From the NCBI RefSeq assembly GCF_018918075.1, contig NZ_JAHLPW010000014.1:55504-119503 (forward strand): 64,000 nt of DNA, read 5' to 3'. Origin of the DNA: Virgibacillus sp. MSJ-26 (GTDB lineage: Bacteria; Bacillota; Bacilli; Bacillales; Amphibacillaceae). Below are positions 9,600-17,853 of the stretch, piece after piece. Numbering within the stretch: position 1 is the stretch's first letter; each line of letters starts with the position of its first letter. A model generated the notes under the pieces. The model saw nothing but the letters and a program-made list of their open reading frames with translations. It was not told where the DNA came from and searched no databases. A program made the position numbers and the translations under genes.

Positions 9600-10595
9600 T
9601 TACTTAATATCATCTAAACTATCAATATCTGCCTTTTCCCGTGTAATAAGTTGGACAACCTCTGGGTAAATATGTCCAATAAAGGCAACGTTAGTTACTT
9701 CTCCATCTTCAAAGTCACCTTCTCCATTGATAGCTTCGAGTGTTGGTACATGAACAGCCATACCTAGATCCATATCGCCATCACGGATTGTTGCTAAGTT
9801 CTCAACAGAAGCTCCAGTTTCAGTGTTGGTTACGCTAACATTGTCTAAGTGATTATTCCAAACGTTAGCCATTTCTCCGCCAAGAGGGTAGTACGTACCA
9901 CCTTGACTTCCAGTTCCTAAAACCAATTCAGATTTGTCTTCTGATACATCTACTTCAGCAATTGGATTATCAAAATCTAAACCTTGTTCTTCATAATATT
10001 TAGCTGCACCTGGGTGGATTGGAATTCCTTCTGCTCCGTTAAGCGCGTTTTCCAGTGTCATATGCTCAGCTTGAGCATGTGTGTTTTCATCTGCATTTTC
10101 AACCATAAGTTTAGCAAGTTCATATCCTAGTTCCTCGCTAATTGTATCTGTGTTCCCAACAAGAACTGCATAGGCTGCTACTGTTTCTACATCTTCATCT
10201 AAAAACTCATATGTGTCTGCTGGAATAGTATAACGCTCATAACCTGCATGTTCCTCGATGTAATCAATCGCATCATCGGAAAACTCCATCATTTTTACGT
10301 CACCTACTGATGCCTGTAAGCTTTCAATGCTTCCAGCTGGTAGACCTAAAATACCAAGAGACATGTCGATGTTTCCATCTTGAATACCGTCCGCAGCGTC
10401 ACCGAAGCCTTCTTGATATTCTTTATAATCGTCGTCACCAATATCATAAGCTTCAAAGATATACTTAGATAAAGTGTTTGTTCCACTTGCTGGTGGTCCG
10501 ATTGCTATGCCTACTTTATCGCCGCCACACGCTGAAAGTAAAAGTAACATACTCAGCAGAATTGATGAAAAAACTATCAATCTTTTTTTAACCAT
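9600..10595 (-). CDS. TAXI-family TRAP transporter solute-binding lipoprotein
   Basis: A 331-residue extracytoplasmic binding protein. It has a lipoprotein signal (KKR, hydrophobic stretch, lipobox L20-S21-A22-C23), then the TAXI fold opening KVGIAIGPPASGTNTLSKY and a second-half motif VLGTGSQGGTYYPLGGEMA, characteristic of TAXI proteins. It should be anchored on the outer face of the membrane and deliver ligand to the fused permease encoded next. Order of the two halves looks unusual: many TAXI proteins open with the GTGGTGGVYYPLG-type motif, which here appears only near residue 215. The preceding AGGGGGAAATAAC is a good ribosome site. Promoter and cre site lie upstream. Confidence 0.85.
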   Translation of the reverse strand: MVKKRLIVFSSILLSMLLLLSACGGDKVGIAIGPPASGTNTLSKYIFEAYDIGDDDYKEYQEGFGDAADGIQDGNIDMSLGILGLPAGSIESLQASVGDVKMMEFSDDAIDYIEEHAGYERYTIPADTYEFLDEDVETVAAYAVLVGNTDTISEELGYELAKLMVENADENTHAQAEHMTLENALNGAEGIPIHPGAAKYYEEQGLDFDNPIAEVDVSEDKSELVLGTGSQGGTYYPLGGEMANVWNNHLDNVSVTNTETGASVENLATIRDGDMDLGMAVHVPTLEAINGEGDFEDGEVTNVAFIGHIYPEVVQLITREKADIDSLDDIK

Positions 10596-10626
10596 GTTAT
10601 TTCCCCCTATATAATTTTTATCTCTT

Positions 10627-10640
10627 TGCTAGCGCTTCCA
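10627..10640 (-). promoter_or_regulatory. Candidate cre (CcpA) site
   Basis: The minus strand reads TGGAAGCGCTAGCA, 13 of 14 matches to the Bacillus cre consensus TGWAARCGYTWNCW. It lies about 25-35 bp downstream of the putative -10 and 32 bp before the TAXI start codon, a roadblock-type position. CcpA would repress the TRAP operon when preferred sugars are present. Confidence 0.6.
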
Positions 10641-10666
10641 TCTAAAGAATGGGTGCAGTTAATATA

Positions 10667-10694
10667 ATTATACTTTATTTTGAAGATTTAGCAA
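10667..10694 (-). promoter_or_regulatory. Putative sigma-A promoter of the TRAP operon
   Basis: Minus strand: TTGCTA (10689-10694), a 16-nt spacer, TATAAT (10667-10672). The -10 is a perfect consensus and the cre site lies just downstream. Confidence 0.5.
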
Positions 10695-10883
10695 CAGTCC
10701 ATCTTATGTTTTCAGATAATTTTTAATTTACTGCTAGGTAGGAAGCTATTTTAAAACTTATGACTTTATGAAATATAACATTATATTTCTTTTTTGTCAT
10801 ATTTATGTCGAAATACATCAATATCCTGTTGCTGATTAACACTCTTATTGTTGTTTTCTATAGAATATAATATTCTTACATAA

Positions 10884-10935
10884 TAAAAAATCCGAACACA
10901 ACTCGAATAACGTTCAGTTTCGAATTGGTTCGGAT
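10884..10935 (-). terminator. Hairpin with U-run, probable terminator
   Basis: ATCCGAAC..AACTCGAA (from 10890) pairs with TTCGAATTGGTTCGGAT (to 10935). On the minus strand it is followed by TTTTTTATTA. It lies about 400 bp past the end of the zinc-ribbon gene. The rest of 10695-11334 holds no gene, only this hairpin and the direct repeat at 11038-11278. Confidence 0.55.
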
Positions 10936-11037
10936 ATTATTACATAAGCGAAAGCGCTTTATCCTCAGGCACAGGACAACTTAAGAAGGAAAACGTAGTG
11001 GCGGGTTTTGTCACGTAAATTTACTGTTTAAGACCTC

Positions 11038-11278
11038 GAGTGGCTGAGCGCTTACGCTGGACGAACAAAAGTGCAAACGCCCGATTAGCAACGTACAAGT
11101 TGGAGAAGGCCTGACGAGATAAAGGAGACTTGAAGAGCGAAGCGATTCAAAGTCGACTTATCGTAGGAAGGCATTCGAAACTTGATAGTTGCTGGACGAT
11201 TGCGCTGGACGAACAAAAGTGCAAACGCCCGATAGCAACGTACAAGTTGGAGAAGGCCTGACGAGATAAAGGAGACTT
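11038..11278. repeat. Direct repeat pair, 148-bp period
   Basis: A block of about 75 bp starting GCTGGACGAACAAAAGTGCA and ending AAAGGAGACTT occurs at 11056-11131 and again at 11204-11278, identical except for one inserted T. A weaker match extends about 18 bp upstream of each copy. The 70-bp spacer contains GAAGAGCGAAGCGATTC and AAAGTCGACTTATCG. A decayed copy lies at 31661-31695. No coding potential is evident. Confidence 0.75.
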
Positions 11279-11334
11279 AATGTTATTGTTTCCTTAACTA
11301 TAAAAACATTTTTAAGCTCATTTAGATTAGTCTA

Positions 11335-12960
11335 TTAATCTTTATCTTTCTTACCTTTTTTCTTCTTTTTATCCCATTCAGATGTATGCATAACTGGATC
11401 ATCTACCTTGTAGCGTTCCATTTTATCTTCATCCATGGAACCTGCATAGCCTAAATTTGCAACTACCCATTCTTCCAACTGTGGATCAAAAACCATTTCA
11501 TATCTAATTTCTTCCTCTGTTTCTTGCAAGTTTTCTTTATCTCCAGCTAAAAACATATCTTCTTCAGTATAAGTTATTGTGTCAACGTTAATTTCCCAAA
11601 ATTCATCATATGACATTTTTAGGTCGAAAGAATCTTGATAGAAATCAATCCCGTGGAAAGCACCTTTAAACACGATATCTTGCTCTTTATTAAATTCTGC
11701 TTCTTCTAAGATGACCTCCTGCAAAGGTATTGTGGTTGTGGTAAACACATCTTCGGAGCCAGTTGTGTATGTTTCTAAAAATTCTTCATTAAATGTAATG
11801 ATAATATCCATTATTTCTTGTCTAAAATCTTCATTATCTCCAAAATTAAAGTCAATATAGGAATCTTCAATTGGAACATCATCAGTTTTCATAGTTCCCC
11901 AAGGAAACTCAGCCTCGAAGGAAGCATTCATCGTTCCATCTATAAGCAACGGTCCTACCCGACTATCTTCCGTTAAATCATAATCGGTTTCTTTTCCATT
12001 TATATATAATTTGATCGAACTCAATTGATCGTAATTATTTGTAAGTAGATCAAAAGACACATTATCTCCTTCGAGATGAAGATCAACTAAACTCGCCACC
12101 CCTGGATCAGAAGCTTCCACTTCCGCTTCTTTGTCTAAATGAAAGAAACCAGTGTCGTAAACAGCCTTTACTGTGTGTATCCCAGGTGTGAGGGGACCAA
12201 CTTCATCACTAAAATACTCCTCATCAGCAGTAGCCAATTTGTCTCCATTTACAAAAATCTCTGTGTTTTCGTAAGTCGTAGAAACGTTAATATAAACGGG
12301 AAGCAAATTGAGTTTATAATCATCAATAAATAAGAGTTTCTTACCATCTTTAATTAATTCGATTGGATAAATGCTATATCCTGTTCCATGACCTTCTGCT
12401 TGACTCTCCAACTGAGCTACCATATTTCTCAAATCACTTTTATTAGAGCCATATAACTTTATAAAAGAATTCATCGTTTCTTCATTAATATCTAATTTTT
12501 CTTCATCAGTAGATAGTATTGAGATTAGCTTTTCGCTATCTTCGTCGTTAATGGCCTGTTCAAATTCCTTAACTAAATGAGAGGGTGAATTCATTTTATT
12601 TAATATTACAAAACCAATAATAAGTAGTACAATAATACCAAGCCCCGAAAAAATAAGTACATTCTTTTGCAGCACACCTTTTGATTGCACTGGTTGTTTA
12701 TTTCCTGTTTGCGCCTCATCTAGCGAGTCAGCTCCCGACGTTGCTGAAATCTCTGATTTTGAAGTGACTTCATCTTTAGACACGCTAACCTCTTCTTCAT
12801 TTTCTGTCTTTTCCTGATTTAGATCCTTATTTAATTGTGTATCTGTGGGATTAGGATTTGACTTATCATCAGTTTTTGATTCTCTTAGTTGTTTTCCGCA
12901 ATGATTGCAAAATTTAATGCCTTCTTTTACCTCTTCCCCACAGTATTTACAAAATTCCAT
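11335..12960 (-). CDS. Zinc-ribbon, TcaA/YvbJ-like membrane protein
   Basis: A 541-residue protein. Residues 1-25 form a zinc ribbon (CKYCGEEV...FCNHCGKQL). A Ser/Glu/Lys-rich linker follows to about 95, then one membrane segment (about 99-120, VLIFSGLGIIVLLIIGFVIL), then a large extracellular part with repeated beta-rich units (NVSTTYENTEIFVNGDKL is typical of TcaA-family repeats) and a Lys-rich tail. Relatives include Staphylococcus TcaA, linked to teicoplanin response, and B. subtilis YvbJ; the molecular role is not settled. It stands alone between repeats and the mur operon. Ribosome site AAGGGGGAGTTTA is good. Confidence 0.75.
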   Translation of the reverse strand: MEFCKYCGEEVKEGIKFCNHCGKQLRESKTDDKSNPNPTDTQLNKDLNQEKTENEEEVSVSKDEVTSKSEISATSGADSLDEAQTGNKQPVQSKGVLQKNVLIFSGLGIIVLLIIGFVILNKMNSPSHLVKEFEQAINDEDSEKLISILSTDEEKLDINEETMNSFIKLYGSNKSDLRNMVAQLESQAEGHGTGYSIYPIELIKDGKKLLFIDDYKLNLLPVYINVSTTYENTEIFVNGDKLATADEEYFSDEVGPLTPGIHTVKAVYDTGFFHLDKEAEVEASDPGVASLVDLHLEGDNVSFDLLTNNYDQLSSIKLYINGKETDYDLTEDSRVGPLLIDGTMNASFEAEFPWGTMKTDDVPIEDSYIDFNFGDNEDFRQEIMDIIITFNEEFLETYTTGSEDVFTTTTIPLQEVILEEAEFNKEQDIVFKGAFHGIDFYQDSFDLKMSYDEFWEINVDTITYTEEDMFLAGDKENLQETEEEIRYEMVFDPQLEEWVVANLGYAGSMDEDKMERYKVDDPVMHTSEWDKKKKKGKKDKD

Positions 12961-13242
12961 TAAACTCCCCCTTTTACTTTATCAGCTACTTTTCACTCCC
13001 CTATGAATATGTAACTCAAATAAGTTTTCATATTACTTATCTATTAGATTCTTAAGATGAATATGCGCCATGGCAGAGAAATAGCTTGTGCTAATATATC
13101 GACATTAAAATACATCATACAACAAATATTACAGGTATTTTACAAATGTTAAGTAGTATTACGAAAATGATTAATAAGACCTACCCTCACAACGTCAATC
13201 GATAGTCAATAAGACATATACGTAAACGAAACGAAAATTCCA

Positions 13243-13270
13243 TTATAAAAAAAGCCCTCTACTGAGAGCC
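13243..13270 (-). terminator. Terminator after mupG
   Basis: Minus strand: AGGCTCTC-AGTA-GAGGGCTT followed by TTTTTT, an 8-bp stem with two G-U pairs, starting right after the mupG stop. The rest of the 317-bp gap 12961-13277 shows nothing else recognisable. Confidence 0.55.
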
Positions 13271-13277
13271 TCTCTTA

Positions 13278-14342
13278 CTATATCCATTCAATTTTAAATC
13301 TTTTATTCCCTTTAATCCTATTAAGAAGTGGACGATCTGCATCAATAACTCTACCAAGTACATTAACCTTTTCATCAGCTGGCAAGTCGTTAACGGTTAT
13401 TTGGATTTCACCTTGGTATCTTAAATACTTGGTATTATCAATGGTAATGCTGCCAACTAAACGTTCGACACAATTCTCTGGTTGTAATCCATCTTCTCCA
13501 ATAGCTGCATAATGTCTTGATTCAACTGAACGAATACAATCTCTTGCAAAGTCTGCACGATTGGTGTGAATCCCGGCTACTTTATCAACAGATTGGCTAA
13601 TATGTCGACTAGGAATAGCCCTTAAAGTTATGACTCCCTGCTTATAATCTTTAAACTGAGCAAGCGACTCAGAACGAATGCTGTGATCTCCGATTAAAAT
13701 CTTATCTACAAATGCATCATGTCTCATTTCCAAAAAGGCAGCAAATGGTGATTCGTGACGATGTTTTTCCAATGTTGGTAACTTCATGAAAAGTGGCCCA
13801 CGTAATGATTCATCCCCTGGGATAAATGCCATTACCGTTATCCCTTCCGCTTTTAGCTTTTTGTTTTGCTCAATAAAATGTGTCAACCCCAATCCAGTCT
13901 CAGGTCGTGGATAAAAATTATGCCACGCTTCCACTGATTCAACAACGAGACCATTTTTTTTCATTCGCTTTAGAGAGTCAAAAGGAATTGTGCTGGCATT
14001 TATGGCTATTTTCATCTTTTTAGATAAATCTATGATAGTTTGTTCATCGACACCATAATCAATCCGAAGTCCTGTCAAGCCTATATCTCGTAAGCCTTCT
14101 GCGTTTTTCCAATTATAGCCTAATGTCTTTAATGAATCTGGAGAAATATCAGCCATCAATTCCATATCCAGTTCTTTTGCAAGATTAGCTAGCTTTTTGA
14201 GTTGATCGCCATAGTTTGAATGATCATCTTCCGGAATATGGAGGGAGGTGAAAATAGATGTAAAACCATGCTCACGCATCATTTTAATATAGGCTTTTTG
14301 TTGTTCAATCGTTTGTGATAGATAAATAGAGATACCTAACAA
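13278..14342 (-). CDS. mupG: MupG-type 6-phospho-N-acetylmuramidase (DUF871 family)
   Basis: About 354 residues, a cytoplasmic TIM-barrel protein with a small C-terminal beta domain. The family member MupG of Staphylococcus cleaves MurNAc-6P-GlcNAc produced by PTS uptake into MurNAc-6P plus GlcNAc. Typical stretches are LGISIYLSQ at the start, GFTSIFTSLHIPED, and NFYPRPETGLG in the barrel. The C-terminal domain (about 250-354) has VLGRVIDADRPLL. I choose a TTG start because AGGTGA lies about 5 nt before it and the protein then begins MLGISIYL as in relatives; the open frame continues upstream into a repeat element. It is the last gene of murQ-murP-mupG, which fixes its role well. Confidence 0.85.
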   Translation of the reverse strand: MLGISIYLSQTIEQQKAYIKMMREHGFTSIFTSLHIPEDDHSNYGDQLKKLANLAKELDMELMADISPDSLKTLGYNWKNAEGLRDIGLTGLRIDYGVDEQTIIDLSKKMKIAINASTIPFDSLKRMKKNGLVVESVEAWHNFYPRPETGLGLTHFIEQNKKLKAEGITVMAFIPGDESLRGPLFMKLPTLEKHRHESPFAAFLEMRHDAFVDKILIGDHSIRSESLAQFKDYKQGVITLRAIPSRHISQSVDKVAGIHTNRADFARDCIRSVESRHYAAIGEDGLQPENCVERLVGSITIDNTKYLRYQGEIQITVNDLPADEKVNVLGRVIDADRPLLNRIKGNKRFKIEWI

Positions 14343-14400
14343 TTCAATCACCTGCTTAACATTTATATATTTTCTAGAATTTATTTTTTCTATAAAAAAA

Positions 14401-14523
14401 AGAAGCTGGAACATAAGTATTTTAGTTAAAGTAAAAGCGGACGTATATTTTTCCGAAGCGAATAACGCTCACTTAAAATTGTTCGCGTTTAATAACCAAC
14501 ACTTAGTTATGTCCCAACCTCTT
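14401..14523. repeat. MITE-like element, 'GAGGTTGGGACATAA' family, short form, inside the mur operon
   Basis: Begins AGAAGCTGGAACATAAGTAT and ends TTATGTCCCAACCTCTT. The inside has TTCCGAAGCGAATAACGC, shared with the 5958-6318 element. It lies between murP and mupG and could modulate mupG expression. Confidence 0.65.
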
Positions 14524-14543
14524 ATCCATTACATTTAAAAGAC

Positions 14544-15923
14544 TTAAATACCATCCGCCATTTCTTCTTTGAACCCGAATAAATAAGTGAATAAGAATCC
14601 GAATCCATAAGATATAACCAAACCTATGAAATAGCTGAAGTACTTACCATCAGTGATTAACGGAATGAGTGATAAACCGGAAACACCAATTCCTGCTGCA
14701 GCTGTCGCCATCACAGCTTGGAACGCTCCACCTACAGCTGCACCAAGACACGCCGTTATAAATGGACGTCCTAGCGGAAGTGTAACCCCGTATAAAAGTG
14801 GTTCACCGATTCCAAGAAAACCAACAGGTAAACTACCTTTTATAATATTTTTAAGACGACTATTCTTTGTTTTAACATAAATGGCAATTGCTGCCCCCAC
14901 TTGACCAGCGCCAGCCATAGCCAGAATTGTTAATAAAGCAGTTCCGCCGTATACGTCAATTAACTCTAAGTGAATTGGCGTTAAACCATGATGCAATCCT
15001 ACCATAACCAGTGGTAAGAAGAATCCCGCTAAGACAGCTCCTGCCACAACACCACCAACTTCAATGAGTGAAGTTAATCCTGTTGTAATGCCGTCTGCTA
15101 ATAATCCAGCAACAGGCATAACGGCGTATAAGGAAACAATACCTACAACTAATACTGTAATTAATGGAGTAAAAATAATATCAACAGCTGCTGGTATCAC
15201 TTTTCTTATGTGCTTTTCAACGAAGGCCATTAACCATGCTGCAAAAATAACACCAAATAATCCACCACGACCAACAACGAGTTCCTCACCATAAAGAGTA
15301 ATATCTGCAAGTGCTGGGTTAAATAATATCATACCGGCAATGGCACCAAGGACAGGAGTGCCTCCAAATTCTTTTGCCGTATTCCAACCAACAAGAATAG
15401 CTAAAAACGTGAAGATACTTCCACCTAAAACTAGAAGAATAGCCATCCATGTTGTTCCTTCACCAATTTCAGCGTTTTTTAGAAAATTCGCTGCCCCATT
15501 AATAATTCCTGAAGCCACAAGACCTGGAATTAACGGGATGAAAATATTACCGATTTTACGTAAAAAGTTTTTAAAAGGAGTCCGATTCTTTTGCTTAATA
15601 TTTTCTCGTTTAATTGCCGCTTTTTCTTCAAATGTTAAATCATCTGTTTCTGGCTCAGAGTCTTCACCAACACCAAGCCCTGTCATTTGACTCATTTCTT
15701 CAGCTACGCGATTCACCGTTCCCGGCCCAATCACAATTTGGATTGTTTCATCAGGAACAACACCCATCACACCTTCAACTTGCTTTAATTGATCAAAGTC
15801 AGCCTTTGTGTCATCCTTTAATAAAACTCTTAGCCGTGTCATACAATGACCAATTCTTTTTAGATTACCTTCCCCACCTAATGCGGCTAGAATTTCTTCA
15901 GCCATTTTTTGTTGCTTGCTCAT
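14544..15923 (-). CDS. murP: PTS system EIIBC component, N-acetylmuramic acid specific
   Basis: A 459-residue PTS permease. The N-terminal EIIB domain (about 1-85) has the phosphorylated cysteine in KRIGHCMTRLRV (Cys27). A linker (about 85-115) follows, then the EIIC domain with about 10 membrane segments and the substrate-gate motif LPVGFLGIGEPLLYGV. No EIIA domain is present, so it must borrow one, as the MurP and sucrose-type EIIBC proteins do. The position 15 bp after murQ and upstream of mupG points to MurNAc or MurNAc-GlcNAc uptake with 6-phosphorylation. Related trehalose or sucrose EIIBC proteins are the main alternative, but the context argues against them. Confidence 0.88.
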   Translation of the reverse strand: MSKQQKMAEEILAALGGEGNLKRIGHCMTRLRVLLKDDTKADFDQLKQVEGVMGVVPDETIQIVIGPGTVNRVAEEMSQMTGLGVGEDSEPETDDLTFEEKAAIKRENIKQKNRTPFKNFLRKIGNIFIPLIPGLVASGIINGAANFLKNAEIGEGTTWMAILLVLGGSIFTFLAILVGWNTAKEFGGTPVLGAIAGMILFNPALADITLYGEELVVGRGGLFGVIFAAWLMAFVEKHIRKVIPAAVDIIFTPLITVLVVGIVSLYAVMPVAGLLADGITTGLTSLIEVGGVVAGAVLAGFFLPLVMVGLHHGLTPIHLELIDVYGGTALLTILAMAGAGQVGAAIAIYVKTKNSRLKNIIKGSLPVGFLGIGEPLLYGVTLPLGRPFITACLGAAVGGAFQAVMATAAAGIGVSGLSLIPLITDGKYFSYFIGLVISYGFGFLFTYLFGFKEEMADGI

Positions 15924-15938
15924 TTTAATAAACCCCCT

Positions 15939-16832
15939 TTAGTTTGATAAAGCTGAGCGTACAAAGCCATTTGCCTTGTCTATTCTTTTCAAAGCTTCTT
16001 CTTTTGAACAATCTAATAAAATCATAATTATAGCTACTTTAACTTTATGGCCAGACATGTTATAAAATCGACTAGCCGTGTCAAATTCAACGTCTGTTGC
16101 TTCCATAATAATTCGCTTTGAACGCTCTTCTAACTTTTGATTCGTTGGTTTTAAATCTACCATCAAGTTTTCATATACTTTTCCAATCCCAATCATCGCA
16201 GTAGTAGAAATCATATTTAAAACCATTTTTTGTGCTGATCCCGCTTTTAATCTTGTTGAACCGGTCAAAACTTCAGGTCCTGTCTCCAGCTCAATAGCAA
16301 CCTCTGCATGCTGACTCATTTTCGCCCCCTTATTACATGATATACTGACAGTTCTCGAGTTTACTTTTTTGGCATAATCAAGCGCACCGATCACGTATGG
16401 CGTTCGTCCACTTGCAGCAATACCAATAACTGTATCTTTTTCATTAGCTCCAATATCTTCCAGATCTCGTCTACCGTCATCTATATTATCTTCTGCCCCT
16501 TCAACAGCCTCAGTAAACGCTTTCAATCCACCAGCAATAATACCTTGAACCATGTCTTTCGGCGAACCAAAAGTCGGAACACATTCTACTGCATCTAATA
16601 TTCCCAATCTTCCACTCGTGCCAGCTCCTATATATATAAGTCTCCCACCTTGATTAAAAGATTCTATAGCAAAATTAACAGCTTTATCTATTTCGAGTAG
16701 TTGATTTTCAATAACTTTTGAAACGCTTACATCTTCCTCGTTCATTTTATTGAGAATCTCCATCGTGGACAACTCATCCAAATGCATTGTTGTTGAATTA
16801 CGTGCTTCTGTTGTCAATTTTTCTAGCATCAT
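15939..16832 (-). CDS. murQ: N-acetylmuramic acid 6-phosphate etherase
   Basis: A 297-residue cytoplasmic SIS-domain lyase that splits the lactyl ether of MurNAc-6P to give GlcNAc-6P and D-lactate. The SIS core reads IYIGAGTSGRLGILDAVE. The two catalytic acids of the E. coli enzyme fall at identical numbers here: Glu83 (DAVECVPTFG) and Glu114 (VEGAEDN). The C-terminal helical domain ends the protein. It is the first gene of the mur operon; two adjacent ATG codons follow GGAG and either could start. No MurR-type (RpiR) regulator lies beside the operon, unlike in many Bacillus species. Confidence 0.95.
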   Translation of the reverse strand: MMLEKLTTEARNSTTMHLDELSTMEILNKMNEEDVSVSKVIENQLLEIDKAVNFAIESFNQGGRLIYIGAGTSGRLGILDAVECVPTFGSPKDMVQGIIAGGLKAFTEAVEGAEDNIDDGRRDLEDIGANEKDTVIGIAASGRTPYVIGALDYAKKVNSRTVSISCNKGAKMSQHAEVAIELETGPEVLTGSTRLKAGSAQKMVLNMISTTAMIGIGKVYENLMVDLKPTNQKLEERSKRIIMEATDVEFDTASRFYNMSGHKVKVAIIMILLDCSKEEALKRIDKANGFVRSALSN

Positions 16833-16969
16833 ATCATCTCCAATCTCTGAATCTACCTCTAGTTTAAATCATGATGAAATAAAAAGTCAATATATCTTTA
16901 TATTATTTAATTATTAATTTTAGTTTATTTAGAAAGGTTTACACTACATATTTTATGCACAAATAAAAT

Positions 16970-16998
16970 AAATAAGACCAAGCATATGTCGCTTGGTC
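16970..16998 (-). terminator. Terminator after flavodoxin gene
   Basis: GACCAAGC (16976-16983) pairs perfectly with GCTTGGTC (16991-16998). The minus-strand tail is TTATTTATTTTATTT. The surrounding 16833-17015 gap is AT-rich and otherwise empty. Confidence 0.65.
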
Positions 16999-17015
16999 CC
17001 TGAGTATATGACTAT

Positions 17016-17489
17016 TTATATTTTTTCTAAAATCGATGCAGACTGTAACTTATCACAAAGCTCTTTAGCAAAAGCCCTACAGCGCTCTATATCTTCTTTG
17101 TCAGGTTCTAAATCTGCTTTTAAGCGTTCCGGAAGCACGTTAGCATCTAAGTCTTCTAAACGATCGGCAACTAAGTCAATTGCTCCGCCGAATATATCAT
17201 AAAAAGAGTCACCAGAACCGAATACACCAAACAGGCGGCCTGATATATCCACCTCTTCTACCTCTTCATAAAAGTCTTCCACTTCATAAGGCATCGCTCC
17301 ATCATCCCATGTATGAGTTCCGATTAACACGGCATCATACTCTAATAATTCTTCCGGCTCAACCCAATCGAAATCAAATGTCTTAATAATAACATCACAG
17401 GACTCTGCTTTAAGGTAATCTACCATTGCTTCAGCCATTAGTTCTGTGTTCCCTGTTTGACTTGCATACACCACTAAAACTCTGCTCAT
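17016..17489 (-). CDS. Flavodoxin
   Basis: A 157-residue acidic flavoprotein. The FMN phosphate loop is SQTGNTE (about residues 10-16), and the later loops TWDDGAMPYEVEDF and FGSGDSFYDIFGGAID match short- and long-chain flavodoxins such as B. subtilis YkuN/YkuP. It is an electron carrier that can replace ferredoxin when iron is scarce. Its promoter carries a Fur box, which supports that role. Good ribosome site GGAGGCGATTTGA. It is a single-gene unit with its own terminator. Confidence 0.93.
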   Translation of the reverse strand: MSRVLVVYASQTGNTELMAEAMVDYLKAESCDVIIKTFDFDWVEPEELLEYDAVLIGTHTWDDGAMPYEVEDFYEEVEEVDISGRLFGVFGSGDSFYDIFGGAIDLVADRLEDLDANVLPERLKADLEPDKEDIERCRAFAKELCDKLQSASILEKI

Positions 17490-17528
17490 TCAAATCGCCT
17501 CCACTCACGATTCTTTATTGCTGTCTTT

Positions 17529-17558
17529 AGTATAATTGATAATGATTCTCATTTTCAA
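17529..17558 (-). promoter_or_regulatory. Sigma-A promoter overlapped by a Fur box
   Basis: Minus strand: TTGAAA (17553-17558), 18-nt spacer, TATACT (17529-17534). The spacer holds GAAAATGAGAATCATTATC (17538-17556), a close match to the Fur 19-mer GATAATGATAATCATTATC. Fur with iron would block flavodoxin transcription. Confidence 0.75.
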
Positions 17559-17610
17559 GTGTTAAGTTTAGAGTATTACATGCTCAGCCGGTTGGTTAGT
17601 ATTTACTAAA

Positions 17611-17815
17611 TCAAAAATCGAACAATGAGTTAACGTTAACTATCATTGTTCGATTACTTTGAGCGTATGTGGAGACTCCAGCAGGAAAATGAGCATAGGT
17701 GAGACCCCATATGCACAAAGGGGCTACAGCTAAGAAGAATCAACTACAATTCTTCTCCCCTGCGAAAAGCGAAATGTTTTTTCCTAGCGAATGAGAAAAG
17801 ATATATTCATTTTTA
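17611..17815. repeat. Terminator hairpin plus decayed MITE-like copy
   Basis: AATCGAACAATGA (17616-17628) pairs with TCATTGTTCGATT (17643-17655) and is followed on the minus strand by TTTTTG, so it likely ends the ftsW-rodA transcript. From about 17664 to 17800 lies a worn copy of the window's repeat family: GTGGAGACTCCAGCAGGA, GTGAGACCCC, AGCTAAGAAGAAT and GCGAAAAGCGAAATG. No gene lies in 17490-17853. Confidence 0.6.
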
Positions 17816-17853
17816 ATAGTTCACAATCTGTCTTCTTTCTAGATTTTTTCCAT

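Noticed and set aside
10949..10962. Second cre site CGAAAGCGCTTTAT
   Set aside because: Two mismatches, and more than 250 bp upstream of the mapped promoter; probably chance or part of repeat sequence.
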